Positions 46,110 to 57,696 of a stretch of DNA of 64,000 nucleotides are shown here, piece after piece. A program made the position numbers and the translations under genes. The stretch covers positions 86,868 to 150,867 of the forward strand of contig JADJYJ010000014.1 in the NCBI GenBank assembly GCA_016719785.1, read 5' to 3'. Under the pieces are notes generated by a model. That model did no database searches. It had not been told where the DNA came from and was given only the letters and a program-made list of their open reading frames with translations. The first letter of the stretch is position 1. Each line of letters starts with the position of its first letter. Source of the stretch: Candidatus Amarolinea dominans. Its GTDB lineage: Bacteria > Chloroflexota > Anaerolineae > SSC4 > Amarolineaceae.

Positions 46110-46490
46110 ATGACTGCAAGTCAAATCGCCGTCACGCTGACAGGGATCGCCCTGAGCGGCTTCATCGCCTGGTTCTTCTGGTTCGCGCCGAAAGGCCAAA
46201 CCCGCGCCACTGCTGGTGCAGGTGGCGCCCAGGAAGTCTCCGTCACCGTCAAAGGCGGCTACACGCCGGATGTCATCGTCGTCAAGGCCGGGCGGCCGGT
46301 GCGCCTGCGCTTCACCCGCCAGGAAAGCTCCTCCTGCTCCGAAACGGTGCTCTTCCCCGACTTCAGCCGCAGCGCCAGGCTGCCGGAAGGCGAGGAAGTC
46401 AGCATTGAATTCACGCCAGACAAGCCGGGCGAGTACGGCTTCCAGTGCCAGATGGGTATGCTGCGCGGGAAACTGATTGTGGAGTCGTAA
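46110..46490 (+). CDS. Membrane-anchored cupredoxin-like protein
   Basis: 126 residues. One helix (IAVTLTGIALSGFIAWFFWF) and a cupredoxin domain (VKGGYTPDVIVVKAGRPVRL, ESSSCSETVLFPDF, GEYGFQCQMGMLRGKL). Candidate copper ligands are Cys, Cys and Met residues near the end; the classical His ligands of plastocyanin are missing. Such proteins commonly follow CopA genes and may take Cu(I) from the pump. It shares the operon with the ATPase at 43426. Confidence 0.88.
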   Translation: MTASQIAVTLTGIALSGFIAWFFWFAPKGQTRATAGAGGAQEVSVTVKGGYTPDVIVVKAGRPVRLRFTRQESSSCSETVLFPDFSRSARLPEGEEVSIEFTPDKPGEYGFQCQMGMLRGKLIVES

Positions 46491-46497
46491 ACAGAGA

Positions 46498-46522
46498 CGC
46501 CGGATGGCCTCATCATCCGGCG
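46498..46522 (+). terminator. Hairpin after the copper operon
   Basis: CGCCGGATG (46498-46506) pairs with CATCCGGCG (46514-46522) around a seven-base loop, eight bases after the cupredoxin stop. There is no U-tract, so termination strength is uncertain. Confidence 0.55.
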
Positions 46523-46763
46523 CCAGGGTGCAAAGCCCTGCGGGGCTGTGCGGCCGTAGCTCCATGCCGGCAGGCCTTTGCACCTGGTAACCCAACCGTC
46601 GGGCAGGGTTGGGCGAACAACGCCCGCCGTAACGCAAGCCTCCGGCTTGCGCCGTTGGCGCACTGAAGCATAATTTGTCGGCGACGGCGTCGTCAAGCCA
46701 GAGGTGTGACCTGCGAGCGGCGGGCGAATCAGGAGTCCCGTACAAGTTCGGGACGCCTTCGCC

Positions 46764-47840
<1,077 letters not shown>

Positions 47841-47876
47841 TCATAGCCGGATGGCGGCAGATCGTCAGTAGTGAAT

Positions 47877-49286
<1,410 letters not shown>

Positions 49287-49526
49287 CGAAACTGATCCGC
49301 CTCCGTGGTTGAAGTTGTTGCCTCATTATAACAGGGACATGCCTACCTTGTAAATGCAATACCCTTGTGTTAAACTTCCCGTAACCTTTGTCACGGGCGC
49401 GTGTTTTTCCCGATGTTTCTGTCCACAGAAGCCTGTTCGCTGGCGATATTGCGCGCAAAACGCCGTGTTGTGGTGGTGGCAAAGCTGCCGCGTGGCAAGA
49501 GAAGAGAGTCGAAGCAGGAGATTACC

Positions 49527-50777
49527 ATGTTGCAACAACCTTTGGCTGCTGCCCCAGACCAACCGACGGAGCCGACTTCCTGGCAAGATACGGTGCAGTG
49601 GCGCATCAATGAGATGGCCGAACGCGTGCGCCGTGGTCAGGAAGATAATGTCTATTACTTTTTGCAGCCCGTAGCCGAACTTGACGGCGCGCATGTACTG
49701 GTGCGTGGCCGCAAGAAACTGATGTTTGCGTCCTACAGCTACCTGGGACTGCTCAATCATCCCAAGATCAATGAAGCCGCGAAGGCGGCGATTGATCGCT
49801 TCGGCACCGGAACGCATGGGGTGCGCATCCTGGCCGGCACCCTGACCTTGCATGAGGAGCTGGAGCAGACCATCGCCCGTTTCAAAGGCACAGACGACGC
49901 CATTACCTACTCCAGCGGCTATGCCACCAACCTGGCGACGATCTCCACGTTGGTGGGGCGTAACGATTGGGTGCTGTCTGACAAATGGAACCATGCCAGT
50001 ATCGTGGATGGCTGCCTGTTGAGTCGCGCCGAGTTCGTGCGCTTTCGCCACAACGACATGGATGACCTGGCGCGGCAGCTGCGCAAGGCGCCGGCCGGCG
50101 TGAGCAAGCTGGTGGTGGCAGATGCCGTTTTCAGCATGGACGGCGACATCGTCAACCTGCCGGTATTGGTGGATGTGTGCCGGCGCTACGGTGCGCGCTT
50201 GATGGTTGATGAGGCCCATAGCCTGGGCGTTTTGGGCAAGACCGGCCGCGGGATCGAGGAGCACTTCGACATGCCCGGCGCGATTGACATCAAGATGGGC
50301 ACCCTCAGCAAGACCATTCCCGCCATTGGCGGCTACATCGCCGGCGACAAGCGCACCATCACCTATCTCAAGCATGTGGCGCGGGCCTTTGTCTTTTCGG
50401 CCGCGCTGCCGCCGCCGGTCGCGGCCGCGGCCAAGGCTGCGTTCGAGGTGCTGGAAGAAGAAGCGCCGGCGCGTAAGGCGATTCTGCAGCGCAATGTGGA
50501 GCATTTCCTGGGCGGGCTGAAGGCGCTCGGTTTCAACACCGGCCGCACGGTGACGCCCATCATCCCGGTCATCGTGGGCACCGACGAGCGCGCGATGGCC
50601 ATGACCCATCTCCTGCAGGAAGATGGCATCTTTGCCCTGAGCGTCCTGCCGCCGGCCGTGCCGGATGGCACCAGCCGCATCCGTGCTAACGTGACGGCTG
50701 CGCATACGGCGGAAGACATCGAGGATGCCCTGGCGGCCTTTGCCCGCGCCGGCCGCGCGCTGGGCGTCATTGCCTGA
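49527..50777 (+). CDS. PLP-dependent alpha-oxoamine synthase (BioF/Kbl/SPT family)
   Basis: 416 residues from ATG 49527 with GCAGGAG upstream; the frame is open further up without better starts. Enzymes of this family condense an amino acid with an acyl-CoA and release CO2. Visible: FGTGTHGVRILAGTLTLHEE, the PLP-ring His in SDKWNHASIVDG, Asp in DEAHSLGVLGKTGRG and the PLP-binding Lys in MGTLSKTIPAIGGY. Not distinguishable between biotin, 2-amino-3-ketobutyrate and sphingoid-base enzymes. An SDR gene 12 bases downstream could reduce the ketone product. Confidence 0.9.
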   Translation: MLQQPLAAAPDQPTEPTSWQDTVQWRINEMAERVRRGQEDNVYYFLQPVAELDGAHVLVRGRKKLMFASYSYLGLLNHPKINEAAKAAIDRFGTGTHGVRILAGTLTLHEELEQTIARFKGTDDAITYSSGYATNLATISTLVGRNDWVLSDKWNHASIVDGCLLSRAEFVRFRHNDMDDLARQLRKAPAGVSKLVVADAVFSMDGDIVNLPVLVDVCRRYGARLMVDEAHSLGVLGKTGRGIEEHFDMPGAIDIKMGTLSKTIPAIGGYIAGDKRTITYLKHVARAFVFSAALPPPVAAAAKAAFEVLEEEAPARKAILQRNVEHFLGGLKALGFNTGRTVTPIIPVIVGTDERAMAMTHLLQEDGIFALSVLPPAVPDGTSRIRANVTAAHTAEDIEDALAAFARAGRALGVIA

Positions 50778-50789
50778 GAAGCGGGAATC

Positions 50790-51551
50790 ATGCTCACCTT
50801 TGATTTTACTGGGCAGGTGGCTCTCATCACCGGCGCCGGGCGCGGCATTGGCCGTGGCCTGGCGCTGGCGTTTGCTGCGGCCGGCGCCGCCGTCCTGGTG
50901 AACGACCTCGACGCGCAGACGGCGCAGGCGGTGGCCGCGGAGCTGCACGCGCAAGGCGCGGACGCGCTGGCCGTGACGGCCGATGTGCGCGACCGGACCG
51001 CTGTTGACGCCCTGGTGGCCGCAGCCCTGGCGCGTTGGGGTCATGTGGACATCCTGGTCAACAATGCCGGCGTGGAGCCGGTGGCTTCGATCCTGGAGAT
51101 GAGCGAGGCCGACTGGGATGTGGTGCTGGATACCAACCTCAAGGGTACATTCTTGTGTACCCAGGCCGTCGGGCGCATCATGCAGGCGCAGGGCCGCGGC
51201 GCGATCATCAACATCGCCTCGACGGCCGGCAAGGCGCAGCCGCTCTATCTGCGCTCGGGCTATGCCGCCAGCAAGGCCGGCCAGGTCGGTTTTACCAAAG
51301 AGGCGGCGCGTGAGTTTGCCGCCTATGGCGTGCGGGTCAACGCGGTCTGTCCGGGCGTCATCGTCACGCCCATGACCGAACATCTGCGCCACAACGAACA
51401 GCAGATGGCGCGCTGGCTGAGCGAAATCCCCGCCCGGCGCCTGGGTGAGGTGGCAGACGTGACGCCGTTGGTCCTGTTCCTGGCCTCCGAGGCCGCCGCC
51501 TACATCATCGGCCAGGCCATTCACGTGGACGGCGGTAAGCTGATGGCGTAG
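50790..51551 (+). CDS. Short-chain dehydrogenase/reductase
   Basis: A 253-residue classical SDR. Cofactor motif TGAGRGIGRG at ~16-25, NNAG at ~90, catalytic Ser in NIASTAGK, Y-x-x-x-K in SGYAASKAG and a C-terminal AAYIIGQAIHVDGG. The Asp-containing LVNDLDAQ after strand 2 suggests NAD rather than NADP. It resembles FabG-type reductases. Tight linkage to the alpha-oxoamine synthase implies a two-step pathway, for example a 3-ketosphinganine-like product; unproven. Confidence 0.92.
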   Translation: MLTFDFTGQVALITGAGRGIGRGLALAFAAAGAAVLVNDLDAQTAQAVAAELHAQGADALAVTADVRDRTAVDALVAAALARWGHVDILVNNAGVEPVASILEMSEADWDVVLDTNLKGTFLCTQAVGRIMQAQGRGAIINIASTAGKAQPLYLRSGYAASKAGQVGFTKEAAREFAAYGVRVNAVCPGVIVTPMTEHLRHNEQQMARWLSEIPARRLGEVADVTPLVLFLASEAAAYIIGQAIHVDGGKLMA

Positions 51552-51608
51552 GGCTGTTTGCGTTCTCGTGCAGACGAGGTTATACTTGGGTTGAGGTGAA
51601 CGATTCTT

Positions 51609-52523
51609 ATGCGCTTGTGTGCAGCCACCGCGGATGGCGTGTGGGTGATGCGGCGAGACGACGCCGACTGGCAGGTGCGCCATGCGCAGTTGCAGGGGCG
51701 TGCGTTCTGGACGGTGGCCGTCAGTCCGCATCAGAAAGACGTGATTTTTGCCGGCGCGGATGGGCATGGTCTGTTTCGCAGTGTCAACGGCGGCGGCAGT
51801 TGGCGCCCCATGAGTCGGGGGCTGGAAAGCCCGTATGTACACAGCATCGCCTTCGACGCCACCGACCCGCGCGTGATCTTTGTCACCACCCTGCCGGCCG
51901 CAGTCTATCGCAGCAGTGATGGCGGCGAAACCTGGGAACCGTTGCCCGACCTGGCGTTGGCGGCCGCCGCGGCGCCCAGGCCGCCCCAGGTGGTGACCCA
52001 CCCCACTCAGACCGGACAGGTTTATGTGCTTGACGCCGGCGTCGGAGGAGCGTTGCATTGCTCGTCCGATGGTGGCCGTACCTGGCTGGTCTCTCTTGCC
52101 AACGCCGGACGCCTGCATGAGTTGACGGCCTTGCCCCGCTTGCTCCTACTGGCTGCAGATGACGGACTTCAGCGCAGCACCGATGATGGCGCCACCTGGG
52201 AACTGGCCCGGAATACACGGGCCGCCTGTGCAGTCAGCGCATTCCCCGCGGCATCCTCGGCTCAGTGCGCCGGCTTGCTTCGAACCACCTCCGGACACCC
52301 GGCCCTCATCGGCAGTCAGGATGGCGGCCGCACCTGGTTCCCCGCGCCCATCGCGGCGCCGCTTGGCCTGCGCCAAATCAAATTGGCCCCGCTGACGATT
52401 TTTGGCATCGAAGGCACGGGCGCCTTGTTGCGGGCGCCCTGGCAGACCCCTGCTGATTCTCCGGCGTGGTTCGTACTCAGCGATGAACTGCCGCCTGTCT
52501 TTGGGATTGGGTGGAGCGAGTGA
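51609..52523 (+). CDS. BNR/sialidase-like repeat beta-propeller protein
   Basis: 304 residues with no signal peptide. At least five Asp-box (BNR) repeats: RSVNGGGSW, RSSDGGETW, CSSDGGRTW, RSTDDGATW and GSQDGGRTW, spaced 40-60 residues, building a propeller of five or six blades. Sialidase catalytic Arg residues are not evident, so a binding or scaffold role is more likely. It is followed closely by the receiver-kinase hybrid. Confidence 0.8.
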   Translation: MRLCAATADGVWVMRRDDADWQVRHAQLQGRAFWTVAVSPHQKDVIFAGADGHGLFRSVNGGGSWRPMSRGLESPYVHSIAFDATDPRVIFVTTLPAAVYRSSDGGETWEPLPDLALAAAAAPRPPQVVTHPTQTGQVYVLDAGVGGALHCSSDGGRTWLVSLANAGRLHELTALPRLLLLAADDGLQRSTDDGATWELARNTRAACAVSAFPAASSAQCAGLLRTTSGHPALIGSQDGGRTWFPAPIAAPLGLRQIKLAPLTIFGIEGTGALLRAPWQTPADSPAWFVLSDELPPVFGIGWSE

Positions 52524-52531
52524 GGGATCAA

Positions 52532-53653
52532 ATGGCAATATCCAAACAGCGTATCTTGCTTGTCGAAGACAATGACGCCATGCGCGATGGCGTACGCGAC
52601 ATTCTGGAATTGGCCGGCTATGACGTGATGACGGCCGGTGATGGCGACCAGGCGCTTGCCCTCATGGGCACCCACACGCCCGATCTGATCATCTCGGACA
52701 TCATGATGCCACAGATGGACGGCTATCAGTTGTACGATTCGATTCGCCAAAACCGGGCGTGGAATGCCGTCCCCTTCATCTTCTTGACGGCCAAAGGGGA
52801 ACGGGCCGACGTCCGTATGGGGAAGCAGCTAGGCGCGGATGACTATTTGACCAAGCCGTTCGACTCCGAAGACCTGCTGGTGGCGGTCGAGGGCAAGCTG
52901 AAGCGCTCACGACAGTTGGAGACCTTCTCGGTTGCGGCCATCAACGACCTCAAGTCCTCCATCGTGCGCACGTTGAGCCATGAATTCCGCACACCGCTCA
53001 CCTTCATCCAGGGCTACAGCGAGCTGCTGGAGATGTCCGGGCCTGGCATTGACATCAATTCTTTTCAGGAGTTCTTGCGCGGCATTCGCCGCGGGAGCGA
53101 GCGGCTCAACCGGCTGGTCGAGGATTTCTTGCTGCTGGTGCGGCTGGAAACCAATCAAATGGAGGAAGCCATGCTGGCCAACCAGGGGGAAGTCAGCCTG
53201 GCGGACATGGTACACAACGCAGCCAGGACGCGTGCGTCGCAGGCGGCCGAAGCGCATATCACCGTCAGCGTGACCGCGGAACCCGGTCTGATTGTGCGCA
53301 CCAACCCTGTCTATGCGACCGACATCTTGACACGGCTGCTGGACAATGCCATCAAGTTTTCGCGCGGTCGCGCTACCCAGGTGTGGATGCGTGCGTTCCG
53401 CGAGGGCGACACGGTGCGCATTGATGTCGTGGATCACGGCGTCGGCATGGCGTCCGGCGAACTGCCGCACCTGTTCAATGTGCTGCAGCAGATCAACCGC
53501 TCGCAGTACGAGCAGCAGGGCGCCGGCCTGGGGCTGGCCATTGCCCATGGACTGGTCCAAGTGCTCGGCGGCCAGATGTTGGTCACCAGCGCGGAAGGGG
53601 TCGGCAGCACCTTTTCGCTGGTGTTGCCGCTCACCAATGCCGGCGAGGCGTGA
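52532..53653 (+). CDS. Response regulator-histidine kinase hybrid (receiver first)
   Basis: 373 residues from ATG 52532 (GAGGGA upstream); the frame also allows an ATG at 52511. Receiver domain ~8-122 (LLVEDNDAMRDG, DLIISDIMMPQMDG with phosphoacceptor Asp, FLTAKGE, LTKPFD) precedes HisKA with LSHEFRTPLTF and HATPase_c (LDNAIKFSRGR, DHGVGMASGE, GAGLGLAIAHGLVQ). No membrane segment, so it is a soluble kinase probably controlled by phosphorylation of its own N-terminal receiver. Output partner unknown. Confidence 0.9.
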   Translation: MAISKQRILLVEDNDAMRDGVRDILELAGYDVMTAGDGDQALALMGTHTPDLIISDIMMPQMDGYQLYDSIRQNRAWNAVPFIFLTAKGERADVRMGKQLGADDYLTKPFDSEDLLVAVEGKLKRSRQLETFSVAAINDLKSSIVRTLSHEFRTPLTFIQGYSELLEMSGPGIDINSFQEFLRGIRRGSERLNRLVEDFLLLVRLETNQMEEAMLANQGEVSLADMVHNAARTRASQAAEAHITVSVTAEPGLIVRTNPVYATDILTRLLDNAIKFSRGRATQVWMRAFREGDTVRIDVVDHGVGMASGELPHLFNVLQQINRSQYEQQGAGLGLAIAHGLVQVLGGQMLVTSAEGVGSTFSLVLPLTNAGEA

Positions 53654-53676
53654 GGAAAAGCGGGGAGGAGCAAGCG

Positions 53677-53889
53677 ATGGAATGTTACAACTGCGGCCAG
53701 CCGGTGCCCGACGGCAGCGAGCGCTGCCCTACGTGCGGCCAGCGCTTTGCAGTGGCGAAGAAGACGCGCACCAACCGGTTCGCCGGCCTGGGCTGCGGCA
53801 GCCTCCTGCTGCTGGCGGCGCTGGTCGGCCTGGCGGCTAGTCCGATTTCGAACATCGAGTGGAGTCAGCGGACCCGTCTGGCGGGATAG
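53677..53889 (+). CDS. Small zinc-ribbon membrane protein
   Basis: 70 residues from ATG 53677 behind GGGGAGGAGC; the longer frame starts at 53650. A zinc ribbon (CYNCGQPVPDGSERCPTCGQ) is followed by one hydrophobic segment (LGCGSLLLLAALVGLAA). Function unknown. Confidence 0.65.
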   Translation: MECYNCGQPVPDGSERCPTCGQRFAVAKKTRTNRFAGLGCGSLLLLAALVGLAASPISNIEWSQRTRLAG

Positions 53890-53943
53890 CGGAACCACGC
53901 CTGTTTCATGACGAGGCTCACTGGAGAGATTATCAGGAGGGCG

Positions 53944-55881
53944 ATGGCACACGGCAACTGGTCGGCATTCTTGCGCTACGACGAGACCAAGGGCAAACCG
54001 AAGATCACCCGCAGCCTGCTGCGCCGCGTGGCGAGCTATGCCCGCCCCTACCTGCCCCGCGCGGCGTTGATGCTGCTCATCATCGCGTTCACCTCTGTCC
54101 TGGGCCTGGCGCCGCCGCTGCTCTACCGCGACCTGATTGACAACGCCATCCCCAACCGCGACCTGACGCGGCTGAACTGGCTGGCGCTCGGCATGATCGC
54201 CATCCCCATCGTCAGCGGCCTGATCAGCGTCTGGCAGCGCTTCCTCAGCGCCAGCGTGGGCGAAGGCATCATCTATGACCTGCGCCAGGAGCTTTACACC
54301 CACATGCAGCGCCAATCGCTGCGCTTCTTCACCAACACCAAGACCGGCGAGCTGATGTCGCGGCTCAACAACGACGTGATCGGCGCGCAGAACGCGGTCA
54401 CCGGCACCCTGGTCAACATCGTGACCAACGTCATCGGCCTGATCTCCACGCTTGCCATCATGATCTCCCTGGAATGGCGCCTGACGATCCTTGCCGTTGC
54501 CATCTTCCCGCTCTTCCTCCTGCCCACGCGGCGCGTGGGCGTCATCCTGCGTGACATTGCGCGCAAGGCGATGGAATACAACGCCAACATGAACACCCTG
54601 ATGAACGAAACGCTCAATGTCAACGGCGCGCTGCTGGTCAAGCTCTTTGGCCGTCAGGCGGACGAGGTGCAGCGTTTTGGTCAGATCAACGCCAATGTGC
54701 GCGCCATCGGCATCCGCCGCGCCCTGGTGGGCCGCTGGTTCTTCCTGGGCCTCGGCATCGTTGGCTCGATCGGCAGCGCGCTGGTTTTCTGGTGGGGCGG
54801 CCGCCTGGCGCTGCAAGGCGCGTTCACCGTGGGCACCATCGTCGCCTTCGTCAACTACCTGGGTCAGCTCTACGGCCCCATCTCCGCGTTGGCCAACGTG
54901 CGCGTCGAATTCGAGACCGCCATGGTCAGCTTCGAGCGGGTGTTCGAATATCTCGATCTGCCGGTGGAGATTGCCGACCGGCCGGGCGCGGTCACGCTGC
55001 CGCAGGTGGCCGGCCATGTGCAGTTCTCACACGTCTCCTTTGGCTATGGCGCAGCCGGTCTGGCGCTCGCGGCCCAGGCCGGGGAGAGCGAGGAACCGGC
55101 CGCGCCCCCGGCTGGCCGCGATGAGCGGCCAGGGGACGCAGAGGAAAGCGACCCGATCATCTCTCCGTTCGCGCCCACCCTGGCCCCGCGCCTGCTGGCG
55201 CTCGACGACATCAGCTTCGAGATCAAGCCGGGCCAACTGGTGGCCCTGGTTGGCCCATCCGGCGCGGGCAAAACCACCGTCACCTACCTGCTGCCGCGCC
55301 TCTACGACTGCACCTCCGGGCAGATCACCCTGGACGGCCATGACCTGCGCGACCTCTCCGGCGCGACCCTGGCCCACACCATCGGCATGGTGACGCAGGA
55401 ATCGTACCTGTTTCATGACACCGTGCGCGCCAACCTGCTCTACGCCCGGCCCGACGCTACCCCGGCCGAGCTGGAAACGGCCTGCCGCGCGGCCAACATC
55501 CACGATTTCATCGCCAGCCTGAGGGACGGCTACGACACGATTGTGGGCGAGCGCGGCTACCGCTTCAGCGGCGGCGAAAAGCAGCGCCTGGCCATTGCGC
55601 GGGTGCTGCTCAAGAATCCCACCGTGCTGATCCTGGACGAGGCCACCAGTCACCTCGATTCGCATTCCGAGGCGTTGATCCAGGATGCGCTGCAGCCGTT
55701 GATGCAGGGCCGCACCAGCCTGGTCATCGCCCATCGCCTGAGCACCATCCTGGCCGCGGACCTGATCCTGGTGATGAACCAGGGCCGCCTGGTGGAACAG
55801 GGCACGCACGCGGAACTGCTGGCGCAGGATGGCCTCTATGCCAGCCTGTACGAAACCCAATTCAGGCAAGAGCCGGCCTGA
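53944..55881 (+). CDS. ABC exporter, fused membrane and ATPase domains (MsbA/LmrA type)
   Basis: 645 residues from ATG 53944, with AGGAGGG directly before it; ATG 53908 is an alternative. Six helices (~35-330) precede the nucleotide-binding domain, with Walker A GPSGAGKTT, the signature RFSGGEKQRLAIAR, Walker B LILDEATSHLD and VIAHRLSTI. An unusual insertion rich in Ala, Pro and Glu (~380-420) splits the first strands of the ATPase domain. A homodimeric exporter of lipid, drug or peptide is likely. Confidence 0.92.
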   Translation: MAHGNWSAFLRYDETKGKPKITRSLLRRVASYARPYLPRAALMLLIIAFTSVLGLAPPLLYRDLIDNAIPNRDLTRLNWLALGMIAIPIVSGLISVWQRFLSASVGEGIIYDLRQELYTHMQRQSLRFFTNTKTGELMSRLNNDVIGAQNAVTGTLVNIVTNVIGLISTLAIMISLEWRLTILAVAIFPLFLLPTRRVGVILRDIARKAMEYNANMNTLMNETLNVNGALLVKLFGRQADEVQRFGQINANVRAIGIRRALVGRWFFLGLGIVGSIGSALVFWWGGRLALQGAFTVGTIVAFVNYLGQLYGPISALANVRVEFETAMVSFERVFEYLDLPVEIADRPGAVTLPQVAGHVQFSHVSFGYGAAGLALAAQAGESEEPAAPPAGRDERPGDAEESDPIISPFAPTLAPRLLALDDISFEIKPGQLVALVGPSGAGKTTVTYLLPRLYDCTSGQITLDGHDLRDLSGATLAHTIGMVTQESYLFHDTVRANLLYARPDATPAELETACRAANIHDFIASLRDGYDTIVGERGYRFSGGEKQRLAIARVLLKNPTVLILDEATSHLDSHSEALIQDALQPLMQGRTSLVIAHRLSTILAADLILVMNQGRLVEQGTHAELLAQDGLYASLYETQFRQEPA

Positions 55882-55941
55882 GTCGTTCAGCTCCCCGTAA
55901 GAGAAACTATTCGAGGAATTATCGAAAGAGGAATCATTGGA

Positions 55942-57438
55942 ATGGAAGAAAAACTGCAACAACTTCGTTCTCGTCTGGCCCAGGTAGACGACCTGGGACG
56001 CGCGGCCGCCGTGCTGGAATGGGATCATCAAACCTACATGCCGCCGGCGGCCGATGCCACCCGCGCCCGTCAACTGGCAACCCTGCACCGCCTTGCGCAT
56101 GAAATCTTCGTGGCCGAGGAGACCGGACGCCTGCTGGCCGATCTGCACAGCGCCGCGGCCGACCTGCCGCCGGACAGCGACGAGGTCCGCCTGCTGCAGG
56201 TCACACAGCGCGATTACGAGCGGGCGGTCAAAATCCCGGCCAGCTTCGTGGCCGAAATGACCGAGGCCGCTGCGCTGAGCCACAATGCCTGGGTGCGGGC
56301 CAGGGCCGCCTCGGATTTCAAGCTCTTCCAGCCGAACCTGGAGCGCATGTTCGCCCTGGCGCGGCAGCGCGCCGATTACCTGGGGTTCGACGAGCATCCC
56401 TACGACGCCCTGCTCGACGAGTATGAGCCGGACATGACGACCGGCCAGATCACGGTCATTTTCGACGACCTGCGGCCCCGGATCACCGGCCTGCTGCAGG
56501 CCATCAGGGCCAACGGCGCGGCCGTGGACGACGGCGTGCTGCGCCGCCGCTACGATGTGGAACGCCAGCGCACGCTGGTCTACGACCTGATGCGGCGCTT
56601 CGGCTACGATTTTACGCGTGGGCGCCACGATGCCGCGCCGCACCCGTTCTGCACCAGCTTCAGCATGGACGATGTGCGCATCACCTCGCGCATCCTCGCG
56701 GACGACCTGGCCTATTTCCTTTTCAGCGCGCTGCACGAAACCGGCCATGCCCTCTACGAACAGGGCGTCAGCCCGGCGCTGGGGCGAACGCCCCTGGGTC
56801 ACGGCGCCTCGCTGGGCGTGCATGAATCGCAATCGCGGCTGTGGGAAAACGTCATCGGCCGCAGCCGGCCCTTTTGGAACTACTTCTATCCCCAGGTGCA
56901 GGCCGCGTTCCCCGACGCGCTGGGCGACGTGAGCCTGGATACCTTCTTCCGCATCGTCAACCGCGTGCAGCCCTCGCTGATTCGCATCGGCGCGGACGAG
57001 GTCACCTACAACCTGCACATCATGCTGCGCTTCGAGCTGGAAACCGGCCTGCTGGACGGCAGCCTGCGTGTGGCCGATCTGCCCGCGCTGTGGAACGAAC
57101 GCATGGACGCTTACCTGGGCATCACGCCGCCCAACGATGCCGACGGCGTGCTGCAGGATGTCCACTGGTCGCAGGCGCTCATTGGCTACTTCCCCACCTA
57201 CACCCTGGGCAACCTGATGGCCGCGGAATTCTTCGACGCCGCGCAGCGTCAGTTCCCCGCGCTCTGGGACGACATCGGGCGCGGCGACTTCAGCAACCTG
57301 TTGGGCTGGCTGCGCAGCAACATTCATGTGCATGGTCGCAAGTTCAGCGCCAACGAACTGCTGCAGCGCGCCACCGGCGGCGAGTTGGACGCCGGCCCCT
57401 TCATGCGCTATCTGACGAACAAGTTCATGAAGCTGTAG
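55942..57438 (+). CDS. Carboxypeptidase Taq, M32 family metallopeptidase
   Basis: A 498-residue zinc carboxypeptidase removing C-terminal residues. The zinc motif is HETGHALYEQG (HExxH), with the third ligand Glu downstream in GVHESQSRLWEN. Other family blocks: WDHQTYMPP near the start, DYLGFDEHPYDALLDEYEP, IRIGADEVTYNLHIMLRFE. Length matches the family. AGAGGAA lies before the ATG. CCACGAAT palindromes follow the stop. Confidence 0.95.
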   Translation: MEEKLQQLRSRLAQVDDLGRAAAVLEWDHQTYMPPAADATRARQLATLHRLAHEIFVAEETGRLLADLHSAAADLPPDSDEVRLLQVTQRDYERAVKIPASFVAEMTEAAALSHNAWVRARAASDFKLFQPNLERMFALARQRADYLGFDEHPYDALLDEYEPDMTTGQITVIFDDLRPRITGLLQAIRANGAAVDDGVLRRRYDVERQRTLVYDLMRRFGYDFTRGRHDAAPHPFCTSFSMDDVRITSRILADDLAYFLFSALHETGHALYEQGVSPALGRTPLGHGASLGVHESQSRLWENVIGRSRPFWNYFYPQVQAAFPDALGDVSLDTFFRIVNRVQPSLIRIGADEVTYNLHIMLRFELETGLLDGSLRVADLPALWNERMDAYLGITPPNDADGVLQDVHWSQALIGYFPTYTLGNLMAAEFFDAAQRQFPALWDDIGRGDFSNLLGWLRSNIHVHGRKFSANELLQRATGGELDAGPFMRYLTNKFMKL

Positions 57439-57439
57439 C

Positions 57440-57572
57440 TGCCACGAATTGTTTTTTGTTTTCATGTGAATTCGTGTAATTCGTGGCAAGAGGGAAAACG
57501 GTCTCTGCCACGAATTTCACGAATTTTCACGAATTGGTATTTGTCTTCGTGTGAATTCGTGAAATTCGTGGC
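57440..57572. repeat. Two CCACGAAT-family palindromes
   Basis: 57440-57487 (TGCCACGAATT with AATTCGTGGCA arms) and 57506-57572 (TGCCACGAATTTCACGAATT paired with GAATTCGTGAAATTCGTGGC, imperfect). Both could form long hairpins between the M32 peptidase and the FHA-ABC gene. Confidence 0.75.
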
Positions 57573-57696
57573 GAGAACCCATCGCACGTCCCGCAATTTA
57601 CGATTTCTTTACGATCCTCTGCTACAATAGGGCATCAACGAGGTCGGGGCGCACGTTGGACGCCAGCCGCCTCGACCTGAAAGGTGAAACGACGCG

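Noticed and set aside
49326..52118. Very long minus-strand frame (930 codons) opposite the oxoamine synthase, SDR and BNR genes
   Set aside because: The plus-strand genes have clear family motifs. The antisense frame is His/Arg/Gly-rich with no domain, as expected opposite GC-rich codons.
55027..57489. Long minus-strand frame (820 codons) opposite the ABC exporter and M32 peptidase
   Set aside because: Antisense shadow of two well-supported genes; composition is low-complexity and no motif is visible.
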